Assembly: GCA_050303615.1 (NCBI GenBank)
Contig: JBNLCC010000006.1
Coordinates: 1 to 16,134 of the forward strand
Length of the DNA: 16,134 nucleotides
Source of the DNA: CAZDXJ01 sp050303615
Lineage (GTDB): Bacteria; Pseudomonadota; Gammaproteobacteria; Methylococcales; Methylomonadaceae
Direction of reading: 5' to 3'
Below the pieces are notes generated by a model. The model made no database searches and was not told where the DNA came from. It saw only the letters and a list, made by a program, of their open reading frames with translations. Position numbers and translations under genes: made by a program. Below, in pieces: positions 1 to 7,654 of the stretch; within the stretch, counting starts at the first letter, position 1, and each line of letters starts with the position of its first letter.

Positions 1-1
1 C

Positions 2-1225
2 GTGGGAAAATCCTGGCGCCAGGCGCTGCCGTTCACTCCGACAACCATACAAGCCATCGCAAGGCAATTGCAAGACGAAGAGAGCAGGGCATCCCGGCTG
101 CATGCGGACTGGCGGCATCACGGCAGGCATTATTTCGTCGATTGCGAAATTAGAGAGGTGCCGTCCAGACCCGGATGGCATTTGCTTTATCTCTATGACC
201 AATCGGAACTGCATCAGCTACGACAGCAGATCGAGCAGAGTCGTTTTCATCAAATGTTGGGCGGTAGCGAACCGATGCGACAGATGTTCGCCCTGATCGA
301 ACAGGTCGCGCGTGGCAGTTGGACTGTATTGGTCGAAGGCGAAACCGGCGTCGGTAAGGAACTGGTCGCGCACAGCATTCACGCCGCCAGCCCGCGTAAG
401 GATAAACCCTTTATTGCAGTCAACAGCGCCGGTCTCAGTGAAACCCTGTTATCCAGCCAGCTTTTCGGCCATCGCCGCGGCGCTTTTACCGGCGCCGTTT
501 CCGACCAGGAGGGCTTTTTTGAGGCGGCCTCGGGCGGCACGTTGTTCCTGGACGAAATCGGCGATATTCCGTTGACGATGCAGGCGGCCTTGCTCAGAGT
601 ATTGCAGGAAAAGGAAATCACCCGGCTTGGGGAATCCCGCACCCGCAAGGTCGATGTGCGCATCATCGCCGCAACGCACAAGGATTTGGCCGGCGAAGTC
701 CGGGCCGGCCGCTTTCGCGAGGACTTACTCTATCGTCTGCGTGTCGCTCGGGTCTATGTGCCGGCGTTACGTGAGCGCGAGGAGGACATTCCGATGCTGG
801 CGCAGGCCTTTCTGGCCGAAAGCTGCCGCACGGCCCATGTGCCGGCCAAGCATTTCGCCGACGAGGCGATGAATTTACTGCAACACCATGACTGGCCCGG
901 CAATGTACGCGAACTGAAAGCCACCGTCGACTACGCGGTGATCCGCAGCCGTGGGGAAATGGTGTATGCCGAGGATTTACCCCCGGAATTGAAGCATTCG
1001 TCGGCGACCAAAAAGAATAGCCCTGGCCCAATAACAGACTTAGATCTCGCAACCGCCGCTGTTTCACCCCAACCTATGCACCTCAGTGCAGAAGAGGAAC
1101 GTCAATGTATCTTAAACGCCCTAGAGCAAGCCAGAGGCAATCGTACGCTGGCGGCCAAACTGCTCGGCATTAGCCGGGCGACGTTTTATCGTCATCTAAA
1201 AGATCTGGGCATTTCGCTCTCTTAA
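2..1225 (+). CDS. Sigma-54-dependent Fis-family transcriptional activator, 5'-partial
   Basis: This encodes a bacterial enhancer-binding protein that uses ATP hydrolysis to open promoters held by RNA polymerase-sigma-54. Visible motifs, counted from the first in-frame codon (a GTG at base 2), are Walker A GETGVGKE at 113-120, the sigma-54 contact loop GAFTGA at 160-165, Walker B with FLDEIGD at about 182-188, and WPGNVREL at about 308-315. A Fis-type helix-turn-helix lies at about 362-405, ending near the last residue. Residues 1-80 look like the end of a PAS-like sensory domain, so the real start probably lies upstream of the window and GTG at 2 is only the first available codon. The next gene downstream has a sigma-54 promoter with palindromic upstream sites, so this regulator very likely controls it (inference). 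The signal sensed is unknown. Confidence 0.95.
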   Translation: MGKSWRQALPFTPTTIQAIARQLQDEESRASRLHADWRHHGRHYFVDCEIREVPSRPGWHLLYLYDQSELHQLRQQIEQSRFHQMLGGSEPMRQMFALIEQVARGSWTVLVEGETGVGKELVAHSIHAASPRKDKPFIAVNSAGLSETLLSSQLFGHRRGAFTGAVSDQEGFFEAASGGTLFLDEIGDIPLTMQAALLRVLQEKEITRLGESRTRKVDVRIIAATHKDLAGEVRAGRFREDLLYRLRVARVYVPALREREEDIPMLAQAFLAESCRTAHVPAKHFADEAMNLLQHHDWPGNVRELKATVDYAVIRSRGEMVYAEDLPPELKHSSATKKNSPGPITDLDLATAAVSPQPMHLSAEEERQCILNALEQARGNRTLAAKLLGISRATFYRHLKDLGISLS

Positions 1226-1230
1226 TAACC

Positions 1231-1291
1231 ACTGTCTCAACAATGTATCGCAACCGTATCACAACTGTCTCACGAGACAGGGTGAGACAGT
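1231..1291 (+). promoter_or_regulatory. Cluster of TGTCTCA half-sites, putative enhancer (UAS) for the sigma-54 activator
   Basis: A perfect 10-bp inverted repeat, ACTGTCTCAC (1264-1273) and GTGAGACAGT (1282-1291), is separated by 8 bp. The spacer holds GAGACAG (1274-1280), which makes a second, tighter palindrome CTGTCTC-AC-GAGACAG with the left arm. A further half-site ACTGTCTCAA lies at 1231-1240. The cluster sits about 140-190 bp upstream of the predicted start of transcription, the usual place for enhancer-binding protein sites. Its location directly after the activator gene supports binding by that protein (inference). No T-tract follows, so a terminator is unlikely. Confidence 0.65.
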
Positions 1292-1400
1292 AATTCAGAC
1301 CCGACCTCCCTGTCTTTCTAAATCAACCTCTTTTCCTATTTAATCTATAACTGGCTGAATTTGTTTGTTTTATTATTATTTTTTATAACAATTTCAGTAT

Positions 1401-1416
1401 TTGGCATTGTTGTTGC
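1401..1416 (+). promoter_or_regulatory. Sigma-54 (-24/-12) promoter
   Basis: TTGGCATT (1401-1408), four bases, then TTGC (1413-1416) matches the sigma-54 consensus YTGGCACG-N4-TTGC. The invariant GG and GC are at the required spacing (12 bp from G1404 to C1416). Transcription should start near 1428, about 110 bp before the start codon of the secreted-protein gene. Together with the upstream palindromes and the adjacent activator gene, this is a complete sigma-54 control region. Confidence 0.8.
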
Positions 1417-1536
1417 CATAGATGAGTCAACTATCAATCCTTTCTGGCAAGAGCAGGCTTGATGAGACGTTAATAGACAAATATGAACTTTCTAGTAACG
1501 AATTTTTATCGCGAATCATCTTATTGGAGAATGACA

Positions 1537-2589
1537 ATGTTAAACGACACACTGAAAAATGATCATGGCAAAAATCATTTAGCAGCACTGGCACTGGGTG
1601 CTGGCTTGCTTTCTTTCGGCATCGGCGCGAATGCGGCGGGTGAATTTGTGAGCAACGGAGACACTCAAACACTGTATGCCGGGCAAACTATCGAATCCGG
1701 CAGTCTGACTGTCGAAGTGGTCGGTGACGACCTGGTGGTCACCTTTAACACCAGCGGCGGGTGGGAATCCAGCGAAACCCATCTGTGGATTGGCACCGAC
1801 CTGGCTGATATGCCGCAGACCCGTCAAGGCAACCCGAAAATTGGAAACTTTCCCTACCAAGGCGCCGATTCCTACAGTATTCCGCTCGCCCAGTTGGGTT
1901 TTAGCTGCCCTTCCGCCGATGCAGAATATTATGTTGCGGCGCATGCTGCGGTGCAATTGACCGACGGCAGCGGGAACGTGATCCAATCGGAAACGGCCTG
2001 GGCTGATGGTGACCGCTTCGTAGAAAAAGGGATGTGGGGAACGTTCTCCACGATCACGTTAAGTTGTGCGACAGTTGGCGGACCTGCAGACCCGGTCGGG
2101 GAATGTGAAACCTCATTTGCCTATGCCGGCGGAACCAATGTTGTCGATGGAGACAGCACGAACAGCTTTTTGGACATCGATGAAAACGGCGATGGCAAAG
2201 GCGACTTTAACCGTTGGGGCTGGTCCAATGGACCGGTCGCAAGCGGCGATTATCAGTGGGATATATATGCCGGAGCCGGCCAAAGCAACATTAGCAAAGG
2301 CACGTTGGTGGGCACTCTGACAGTTAATTACGATACGTTGATCCCAGGTAGTGCGATAGTTACCTTCGATATTGATGAGAGCTCGCCTTACTACATGGAA
2401 GAAAATCATCTGTATGTAGGTAATGAAATTCTGCCCAGAGATGTGAACAATGAATTCACCGTAGCTCCAGGGCAATACCCGACGATCCATGACACCTTAG
2501 CAGCGGGCACCAAGTCAGATACCTATATTGTCAACGGCTTGTCAGGCGATATTCATGTCGTAGCCCACGCCACGGTCTGCGGATTCTGA
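1537..2589 (+). CDS. Secreted protein with two similar beta-rich domains, unknown function
   Basis: The product is predicted to be exported by the Sec system: a charged N-terminus (MLNDTLKNDHGK) is followed by a hydrophobic stretch and a probable cleavage site after ANAA. The start at 1537 is chosen because GGAG at 1526-1529 lies 7 bases before it; ATG at 1483 and ATG at 1531 are also in frame but poorly placed. The mature protein contains two related halves. Each has a YAG motif, a hydrophobic beta-strand segment, a THLWIG or NHLYVG motif, and an ending AAHAAV or VAHATV. Between them is an aspartate-rich loop, DIDENGDGKGD, resembling an EF-hand or dockerin calcium loop. I see no catalytic signature and no sorting tail such as PEP-CTERM. 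Four cysteines are visible. It is expressed from the sigma-54 promoter just upstream (inference) and ends at a strong terminator, so it is monocistronic. Confidence 0.8.
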   Translation: MLNDTLKNDHGKNHLAALALGAGLLSFGIGANAAGEFVSNGDTQTLYAGQTIESGSLTVEVVGDDLVVTFNTSGGWESSETHLWIGTDLADMPQTRQGNPKIGNFPYQGADSYSIPLAQLGFSCPSADAEYYVAAHAAVQLTDGSGNVIQSETAWADGDRFVEKGMWGTFSTITLSCATVGGPADPVGECETSFAYAGGTNVVDGDSTNSFLDIDENGDGKGDFNRWGWSNGPVASGDYQWDIYAGAGQSNISKGTLVGTLTVNYDTLIPGSAIVTFDIDESSPYYMEENHLYVGNEILPRDVNNEFTVAPGQYPTIHDTLAAGTKSDTYIVNGLSGDIHVVAHATVCGF

Positions 2590-2619
2590 AGATAAAGAGT
2601 CATCGAGCTGGATAAAGTA

Positions 2620-2649
2620 AAAGGGTGGGCTGATGCCCACCCTTTTTTT
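2620..2649 (+). terminator. Rho-independent terminator of the secreted-protein gene
   Basis: GGGTGGGC and GCCCACCC form a perfect 8-bp GC-rich stem with a TGAT loop, extended by AAA/TTT pairs to 11 bp, and run into a tract of seven Ts. It starts about 30 bases after the stop codon at 2589. Confidence 0.92.
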
Positions 2650-2691
2650 ATTCAAAGTAGAGCGTTGATCGGAACAAATAAAATGGCTAAG

Positions 2692-2745
2692 GCGTATTAG
2701 TCACACCGAACTCCGATTGTTTGGATAGCAATTTCCAATTTTAAG
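2692..2745. repeat. 54-bp element, copy 1
   Basis: The sequence from GCGTATTAGTCACACCGA to CCAATTTTAAG recurs at 10071-10124 in the same orientation with only two differences, both A/G transitions. Flanks on both sides are unrelated. Copy 1 directly abuts a transposase fragment, so it may be the end of an insertion sequence or a scar of one (inference). No inverted partner was found in the window. Confidence 0.8.
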
Positions 2746-3082
2746 GCCACTATTCAATACCGTAGTGATTTTGGATGACTTGAAGCCGGCCGATAACAAG
2801 GACACCGCTAAGATCAGGGGAGCAGTGGTTGCTTTCCAGACCAAGTTAGCGCAAGCAGGAAAGATGTTGATTGAGATAGCAATCTCTTTCTCCACATCAC
2901 CCCTCTTGGCGGTTACGGACAGTTGGTTTGGTAACGAGAGCCTCTGGAAACCGGTACGCCAGTTTTTAGGGACACGTTTTCAAATTGCATATTTGTTCAT
3001 GTGTATTTCACATGTTTCTCAGCTGCGAGAAGACGGGTATCAACCAGATCCGATTACTACTAACAGCCTGAGCGGCCAATAA
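2746..3082 (+). pseudogene. Transposase remnant (DDE-type insertion sequence fragment)
   Basis: The frame is open from the edge of the 54-bp element and reads through VILDDLKPADNKDTAKIRG and then AVTDSWFGNESLWKPVRQ. The phrase TDSWFGN-x-x-L-x-KP-x-R is characteristic of a group of DDE transposases in which this Asp is catalytic (from memory of the family; no search was run). After about FQIA (near 2990) the sequence stops resembling a transposase and continues as unrelated residues to a stop at 3082. N-terminal and C-terminal parts are missing, only about 80 recognisable residues remain, and there is no convincing start (a GTG at 2765 is internal). It is a dead fragment. The exact IS family is uncertain. 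Confidence 0.6.
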
Positions 3083-3414
3083 CTAATCCAAATTTACAGC
3101 ACAGAACTATACATTATCATTGTTACCAATGTAGCAGTAAATTCAATGACAAAGTGCCATTGATTCCTGCCAAATCGTGACAAATTACTTGCATGATCCT
3201 ATTGAAAAGGTATACGGTATTTTCAACACTAAAATTGGAAAGCAGCATTGAGATTATTATCCAATGATGTAGATTGTTCCGGGCGAAATCATTGAGGTCA
3301 TAATAACTTCTTGCTCTTTTATTCTGTATCAGCAATTCAGACGGTTAAATGAGTGCATTCAGTACCGTGAGCATACTAGTCGATGATCAATATTCCAACG
3401 ATAGGAGTTTACAA
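3083..3414. other. Gene-free stretch upstream of the GlxA-like regulator
   Basis: About 330 AT-rich bases contain no convincing coding sequence on either strand. It should hold the promoter of the regulator at 3415, but I see no clear -35/-10 pair. An ATG at 3349 is in frame with the regulator but lacks a ribosome binding site. Confidence 0.5.
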
Positions 3415-4500
3415 ATGACGCAATCCTCTACTTCACCCAAAGAAGCCAGCGAACCAAAAGTCCGAAACATTGGTATCGTTGCATACGAAGGTATGGAGAT
3501 CCTTGATATGATCGCGCCTTTGGATGTATTTTCACTTACCGATCTGGGTATTAAGCTACTCGGCATTCATAACGAAAAAGTTTATCCCCACAAAGTATTA
3601 GCTAAAAAGCCGGGGCCGGTCACCGCGTATAACGGTCTAAAGATCATTGCCGATTGTGCGTATAGCGACATTGAGGAAGGGCTTGATACTTTGATCATTC
3701 CGGGAACACCGGATGTTGATTGTTTATTATCTGATCCATCTTTGCAGAATTGGGTCCGCACCATAGCTCCGAATGTGCGTAGAATCGTTTCTGTCTGTAC
3801 CGGTGCTTTTCTGTTAGCGGAATCAGGTCTTCTTGACGGGCGGTGCGCAACTACCCATTGGGCCTATTGCGATCGATTCTCTACCGATTATTCGTCGGTG
3901 GAGGTGCAATCAGATCGCATTTTTCTGAAGGATGATTTTATTTGGTCATCTGGAGGCATTACTTCGGGTATTGACCTTGCTCTAGCGTTAGTGGAAGAAG
4001 ATTGGGGAAGGGAAGTGGCTTTGACCACCGCGCAGTACATGGTGGTATATCTCAAGCGCCCAGGCGGTCAAACCCAGTTCAGTGCCTATCTGGTGAGCGA
4101 GAAAGCAAACCAACCTGATATGCGTTCACTACTGATGTGGATCATGGAACATCCGGCAGAAGACCTGCGCGTAGAGGCACTCTCCGAGCGATTAGCGATG
4201 AGCCCCCGTAATTTCGCCAGAGTCTTTCGTGAAGAGACAGGTTTAACCCCGGCAAAGTTTATTGAAAAAGTGAGAATCGATGCCGCGCGCCAGTACTTAG
4301 GTGACACTAATGTTCGGATAGAATCCGCGGCGGACAAAGCAGGATTCAGAGATCATGAGCAGATGCGAAAAGCATTCATTCGTAACTTAGGCATTACTCC
4401 TTCCGAATATCGTGCCCGTTTCGGTCCGAGTAACCTACAACCGCTACCCACATATACTGATAGTTCATCTCTTGAAATAAGAAATAAGGCGGTCAACTGA
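3415..4500 (+). CDS. GlxA-family transcriptional regulator (DJ-1/PfpI domain plus AraC helix-turn-helix)
   Basis: The 361-residue product has the two-domain layout of GlxA-type regulators. The N-terminal domain (about residues 15-195) is DJ-1/PfpI-like, beginning IGIVAYEGMEILDMIAPLDVF and carrying the nucleophile-elbow motif VCTGAF with Cys128, then the TTHW motif. The C-terminal AraC domain (about 240-340) contains two helix-turn-helix units, including LSERLAMSPRNFARVFREE and the signature GITPSEYRARF. The start at 3415 is set by AGGAG at 3403-3407, seven bases upstream; an in-frame ATG at 3349 lacks such a site. Members are usually ligand-responsive activators of small catabolic operons. 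No co-directional target lies immediately downstream: the next genes converge from the other strand. Its target is therefore unknown. The gene appears intact, with the normal length for the family. Confidence 0.92.
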   Translation: MTQSSTSPKEASEPKVRNIGIVAYEGMEILDMIAPLDVFSLTDLGIKLLGIHNEKVYPHKVLAKKPGPVTAYNGLKIIADCAYSDIEEGLDTLIIPGTPDVDCLLSDPSLQNWVRTIAPNVRRIVSVCTGAFLLAESGLLDGRCATTHWAYCDRFSTDYSSVEVQSDRIFLKDDFIWSSGGITSGIDLALALVEEDWGREVALTTAQYMVVYLKRPGGQTQFSAYLVSEKANQPDMRSLLMWIMEHPAEDLRVEALSERLAMSPRNFARVFREETGLTPAKFIEKVRIDAARQYLGDTNVRIESAADKAGFRDHEQMRKAFIRNLGITPSEYRARFGPSNLQPLPTYTDSSSLEIRNKAVN

Positions 4501-4582
4501 TAACCATCTACCAGGTTTAATGGCAGTGATGAGCTCGCAATAAGAGACCCCTCACTATATGTGTTTGCCGTAGACGATTGCT

Positions 4583-4657
4583 CTGACGGTGACGATGACA
4601 GACGAAGTAAATGACTTTGTTTAATCGAATGGTTTCGGCCACCCTGACGGTGACCGA
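4583..4657. repeat. Short direct repeat and inverted repeat in a convergent intergenic region
   Basis: CTGACGGTGAC occurs at 4583-4593 and again at 4644-4654. The second copy sits in an inverted repeat, TCGGCCACC (4635-4643) and GGTGACCGA (4649-4657), with one mismatch and a 5-base loop. No T-tract follows, so it is at best a weak terminator between the convergent genes, or an operator. The rest of 4501-4748 shows nothing recognisable. Confidence 0.35.
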
Positions 4658-4748
4658 GCTGGTTAATTATGCCTATTGACGTGAGGGCGGCTCATATGTG
4701 TTATTCCGCATTTCCATCGAGACGTTAGGAAGGGGTGAAAGGCTCCCT

Positions 4749-5774
4749 TTAGTCGTAAGAGCCGTCCACAGCATCGGCGAAAGCTTCGATCTCAACAGGG
4801 ATTTTCTTGCCGGGAAGCCGTTCGTAGAAGGCGGATTTTCGTATGTACATCACGAAGAGACGATTTAACTTGTGGCCGACCTTTCCCGCCTTTATCCCCC
4901 GCTCGATGATGTCTATAACCATGCGCCCCGATACTTCACCCTGTTCGAAAGGTGATAACCCTACCGCCATCATCCCGCCATCTTCCATAAAAAATCTCCA
5001 GAATCCAAGCATTGGCAAGTCGGAATGTTCCACGGTCCATTTGATGACGCTTTCGGGTTTGACAACTTTTTCCGGATTTTCGGGGTCTCGGATCGTGTGA
5101 TAGTGCGTAATCAGCAGACAATCCACTTTGCCTTCGGCGTCCTTGACAGCTTTTTTCCATTCATCGAAATTGCCGATCAATCTAGACCCTACAAGTTGAA
5201 AGGGGGACCAATCGAAATCCATGATGGATTCATGGACGAAACGCGACGTATCCGAGTCATCGGAGAGGTGAAGCAGGCGTCCGCGACCATCCAGCAGGTC
5301 TATCAGTACTTTTTGGGCCGCAGCCCAAGGAATTTTTTCCAAGATTCCTCTCACGTTGTCGGCCTTGTCATATCCATACATCGCGATATCCGCATTGATT
5401 CCCGCGTAGACTATGTCGATATCTGGGTCATTGACGAAGTACTTCCCAACAAACTCCTGGGCATTGTCATCGAAGGCTAAAATGACGGACGGCTCCCAAT
5501 CACGTATAAACTTTCTTGCCGCAGTTCCGGCTTTTTTCCTGTACTCCAGCCCGGGATGTTTTTTGGTGTCCATGTAATAGTAGCGAATGTTATAGGGCCT
5601 GTCTCCCAATGCCCTCTCCACGCCGGCATCCATGTCATGGGTCCAACTGAAATCGGTGGCGTAGCTGTGCAAGATAAGCACACGGGGCCGCTCCACCGCC
5701 TTATAGATCAGAAACAGACTAACCATGAGCAGAAAAACAATGGAAAGGGTTTTGTTCAATGCCTTAATGCTCAT
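4749..5774 (-). CDS. Membrane-anchored ABC-type substrate-binding-like protein
   Basis: The protein has 341 residues from the start chosen here. One hydrophobic segment near the N-terminus (about residues 10-25, SIVFLLMVSLFLIY) acts as an uncleaved anchor or signal, so the rest is periplasmic. The soluble part begins PRVLILHSYATDFSWTHD and continues with a two-lobed binding-protein pattern: VILAFDDNAQEF, DIVYAGIN, LLHLSDDSD, LLITHYHT, PMLGFWRFFMEDGGMMAVGLS. This resembles the ABC transporter substrate-binding family (TrpX/YebR-like, PF04392) that also serves as the sensor domain of some signalling proteins. Start choice: ATG at 5772-5774 overlaps the TGA of the upstream transporter gene as ATGA, implying translational coupling; an ATG five codons earlier (5789) is less likely. 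No ABC permease or ATPase is nearby. The coupled partner is an SLC13-type carrier, so it may deliver substrate to that carrier or sense its substrate (inference). Confidence 0.8.
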   Translation of the reverse strand: MSIKALNKTLSIVFLLMVSLFLIYKAVERPRVLILHSYATDFSWTHDMDAGVERALGDRPYNIRYYYMDTKKHPGLEYRKKAGTAARKFIRDWEPSVILAFDDNAQEFVGKYFVNDPDIDIVYAGINADIAMYGYDKADNVRGILEKIPWAAAQKVLIDLLDGRGRLLHLSDDSDTSRFVHESIMDFDWSPFQLVGSRLIGNFDEWKKAVKDAEGKVDCLLITHYHTIRDPENPEKVVKPESVIKWTVEHSDLPMLGFWRFFMEDGGMMAVGLSPFEQGEVSGRMVIDIIERGIKAGKVGHKLNRLFVMYIRKSAFYERLPGKKIPVEIEAFADAVDGSYD

Positions 5775-7654
5775 AGCAGGCCCATCCATTTCCAGTAGGG
5801 GACCGAGATCAAAACCGCGACGATACGGCCCAGATTCATGAATGCGTTATAAAGCAGCATGCTCCGTTTGTCGTATAGTTCCTCCCCGCCATTCACGGCG
5901 CCGTCGCGGAATACGAGATAGTAAGTACATTGATAGCTCATGAACCAGCCGTCACTGATGAGCAATACGATGAAGGCAATAATCCAGGCATTGATGCCCT
6001 GGGCTGCGGCGATCGGCAGCAAGATGCTGCACATAAGAATAATCGTGGCATTGTTGGGGACCACCAGTCGTATCAAAAATATGATTAGTGACGAAAGAAG
6101 CAAAAACTCGTAGATGTTCTCGTGCATATAGATACCGAGCCGTCCGAGGTGATTAGTGATTACGGCATCCAGTCCGAGATAATTCATCGTATGAACGATG
6201 CTGATCATGCCTGCGAGCAACAGGAGGAACGGCCAGTTTATGTCTCTGCGGACATTCGTTTCGGAGAAAAGTTCGAGCGCCAGGAGGATGAACAGAACTG
6301 CCATACCGATCCAGGGAGGATGAACTTGGTGTAAAGAGGTCGTCAGCACGCCGAGCAGAAAGAGCCCCAGTGCCCCCAGCGCGATCCACTCGTCGTGGCT
6401 GATCGGGCCGATGATGCTCAGCTGGGAAATGAGCTGTTCGCGATCGAGTTCGGGTCTCTCGTTATTATGGAATACCAGGTGCGAAACGTTGAAATGAAAA
6501 AGCAGCAAAACCAAACCGGCCACGGCGGCGGCCATCGTCCAGTAGCCCCAACTGAACTGGTACTGCACCTGTGCCGGTAAGAGCCCGTAGACAGCAAAAT
6601 TGATGGATTTGCTCGTCATAAAAAGCGGAGAGAAACCACCCACCCCGGCAAATGTTGCAGCAGCCAGCCCGCTCGCAGCTCTCCCTCCCTGCTTGTAGCG
6701 GATGGATTGGCTGATATCCCTAAGCAGCGGCAGGGTCAAGGTCACCCGGGCGTTTGCAGACGGAAGCAGCGGGGTCAGGGAGATTCCCAGCAACAGCATC
6801 GAGAACTGGTAGCCCAGCTGAGACTCCGGCGATCGCTTGAGCAGCCAAAGGGCAATGCGGTAGGTCAGCCCCGACCGGACAAGGACGGCGCCAATACCGA
6901 ATACGCTCAGAGCCATGAAAAAACTCCCCGAAACATATCCGGAGAGCGCCGTCTTTATGGGTACGACTCCAAGGATGATGGACGCCAGCACCAGAAAAAC
7001 GGCTGGAATAAACTCGGGGAGTAAACGAAAAATCCACATCACCGTCGTGGCCGAGAACACTGCCAGGAAGTTGACCGCTCTGGAGTCGAACCCCGAGACA
7101 GTGCTGTAGTAGTATACGATCGCCGGAATAAGCATGGCCGCCAACCACCCGATCGGCTTCATCACTGAGACAGGTTTTTCCTTCCTGTTTTCGCGCTCCA
7201 TAGCAGCGATGTCGTGTGTCGGCTCTGCAAAATGGCCGATGAGCGAGGATGAAAATTCGGAAGCGATCTCCGGGACATCCCTGACCAGGAGCCGAATGGT
7301 TTCCCGGGGAATTGCGATGACGGTCAGGGGGGTAACGGCTACCGCATCGGCAAGGTAAGTTCGCATATCGAGCGGCGTTTCCTCTCCCAGCCAGCCGGAG
7401 AAGACCCGATCAACCTCACTACCGTTGAAAACCAGTGCTGCCGTGCCGGAACAAATCAAATAAACTGTATCGGCCGGATGATTTGATGCAAAGAGTTTCT
7501 GGCCTACGGCAATCTGCTTTTCCTTAACATCCGGCACGATGCGGGCTACGTCCTGACGATGGCAACCCGACAAAATAGCCGCGTTTGACAAAGCGGACAT
7601 GATTTCAACATGATTGTTAATTGCCATGGCTTTATTGAAATCGTTTCGACTCAT
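5771..7654 (-). CDS. SLC13/DASS-family anion transporter with N-terminal cyclic-nucleotide-binding-like domain
   Basis: The 627-residue protein is a fusion. Residues about 25-140 look like a Crp-type cyclic-nucleotide-binding beta-roll (GQKLFASNHPADTVYLICSG at 51-70, then WLGEETPLD at about 88-96). The usual phosphate-binding Arg-Ser/Thr-Ala run after the Gly-Glu motif is not apparent, so nucleotide binding is doubtful. Residues about 165-627 form a multi-pass carrier of the divalent anion:sodium symporter type (sulfate, dicarboxylates). The two pseudo-symmetric substrate and sodium loops appear as LLPSANARVTLTLPL (about 296-310) and VVPNNATIILM (531-541), occupying the places of the family's SNT motifs. 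The start at 7654 gives the longest N-terminus but has no clear Shine-Dalgarno; ATG at 7627 is an alternative. The stop overlaps the start of the binding protein (ATGA), so the two form one operon. Confidence 0.88.
   Translation of the reverse strand: MSRNDFNKAMAINNHVEIMSALSNAAILSGCHRQDVARIVPDVKEKQIAVGQKLFASNHPADTVYLICSGTAALVFNGSEVDRVFSGWLGEETPLDMRTYLADAVAVTPLTVIAIPRETIRLLVRDVPEIASEFSSSLIGHFAEPTHDIAAMERENRKEKPVSVMKPIGWLAAMLIPAIVYYYSTVSGFDSRAVNFLAVFSATTVMWIFRLLPEFIPAVFLVLASIILGVVPIKTALSGYVSGSFFMALSVFGIGAVLVRSGLTYRIALWLLKRSPESQLGYQFSMLLLGISLTPLLPSANARVTLTLPLLRDISQSIRYKQGGRAASGLAAATFAGVGGFSPLFMTSKSINFAVYGLLPAQVQYQFSWGYWTMAAAVAGLVLLLFHFNVSHLVFHNNERPELDREQLISQLSIIGPISHDEWIALGALGLFLLGVLTTSLHQVHPPWIGMAVLFILLALELFSETNVRRDINWPFLLLLAGMISIVHTMNYLGLDAVITNHLGRLGIYMHENIYEFLLLSSLIIFLIRLVVPNNATIILMCSILLPIAAAQGINAWIIAFIVLLISDGWFMSYQCTYYLVFRDGAVNGGEELYDKRSMLLYNAFMNLGRIVAVLISVPYWKWMGLL

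Noticed and set aside
1264..1291. Inverted repeat considered as a transcription terminator of the activator gene
   Set aside because: No T-tract follows, the repeated half-site pattern and the sigma-54 promoter downstream fit a protein-binding site better.
1427..1672. Minus-strand open frame of 81 codons over the start of the secreted-protein gene
   Set aside because: It overlaps the sigma-54 promoter, ribosome binding site and signal peptide of a well-supported gene and has no recognisable protein character.
5025..5480. + strand open frame of 151 codons
   Set aside because: It is antisense to the substrate-binding-like gene and shows no family features.
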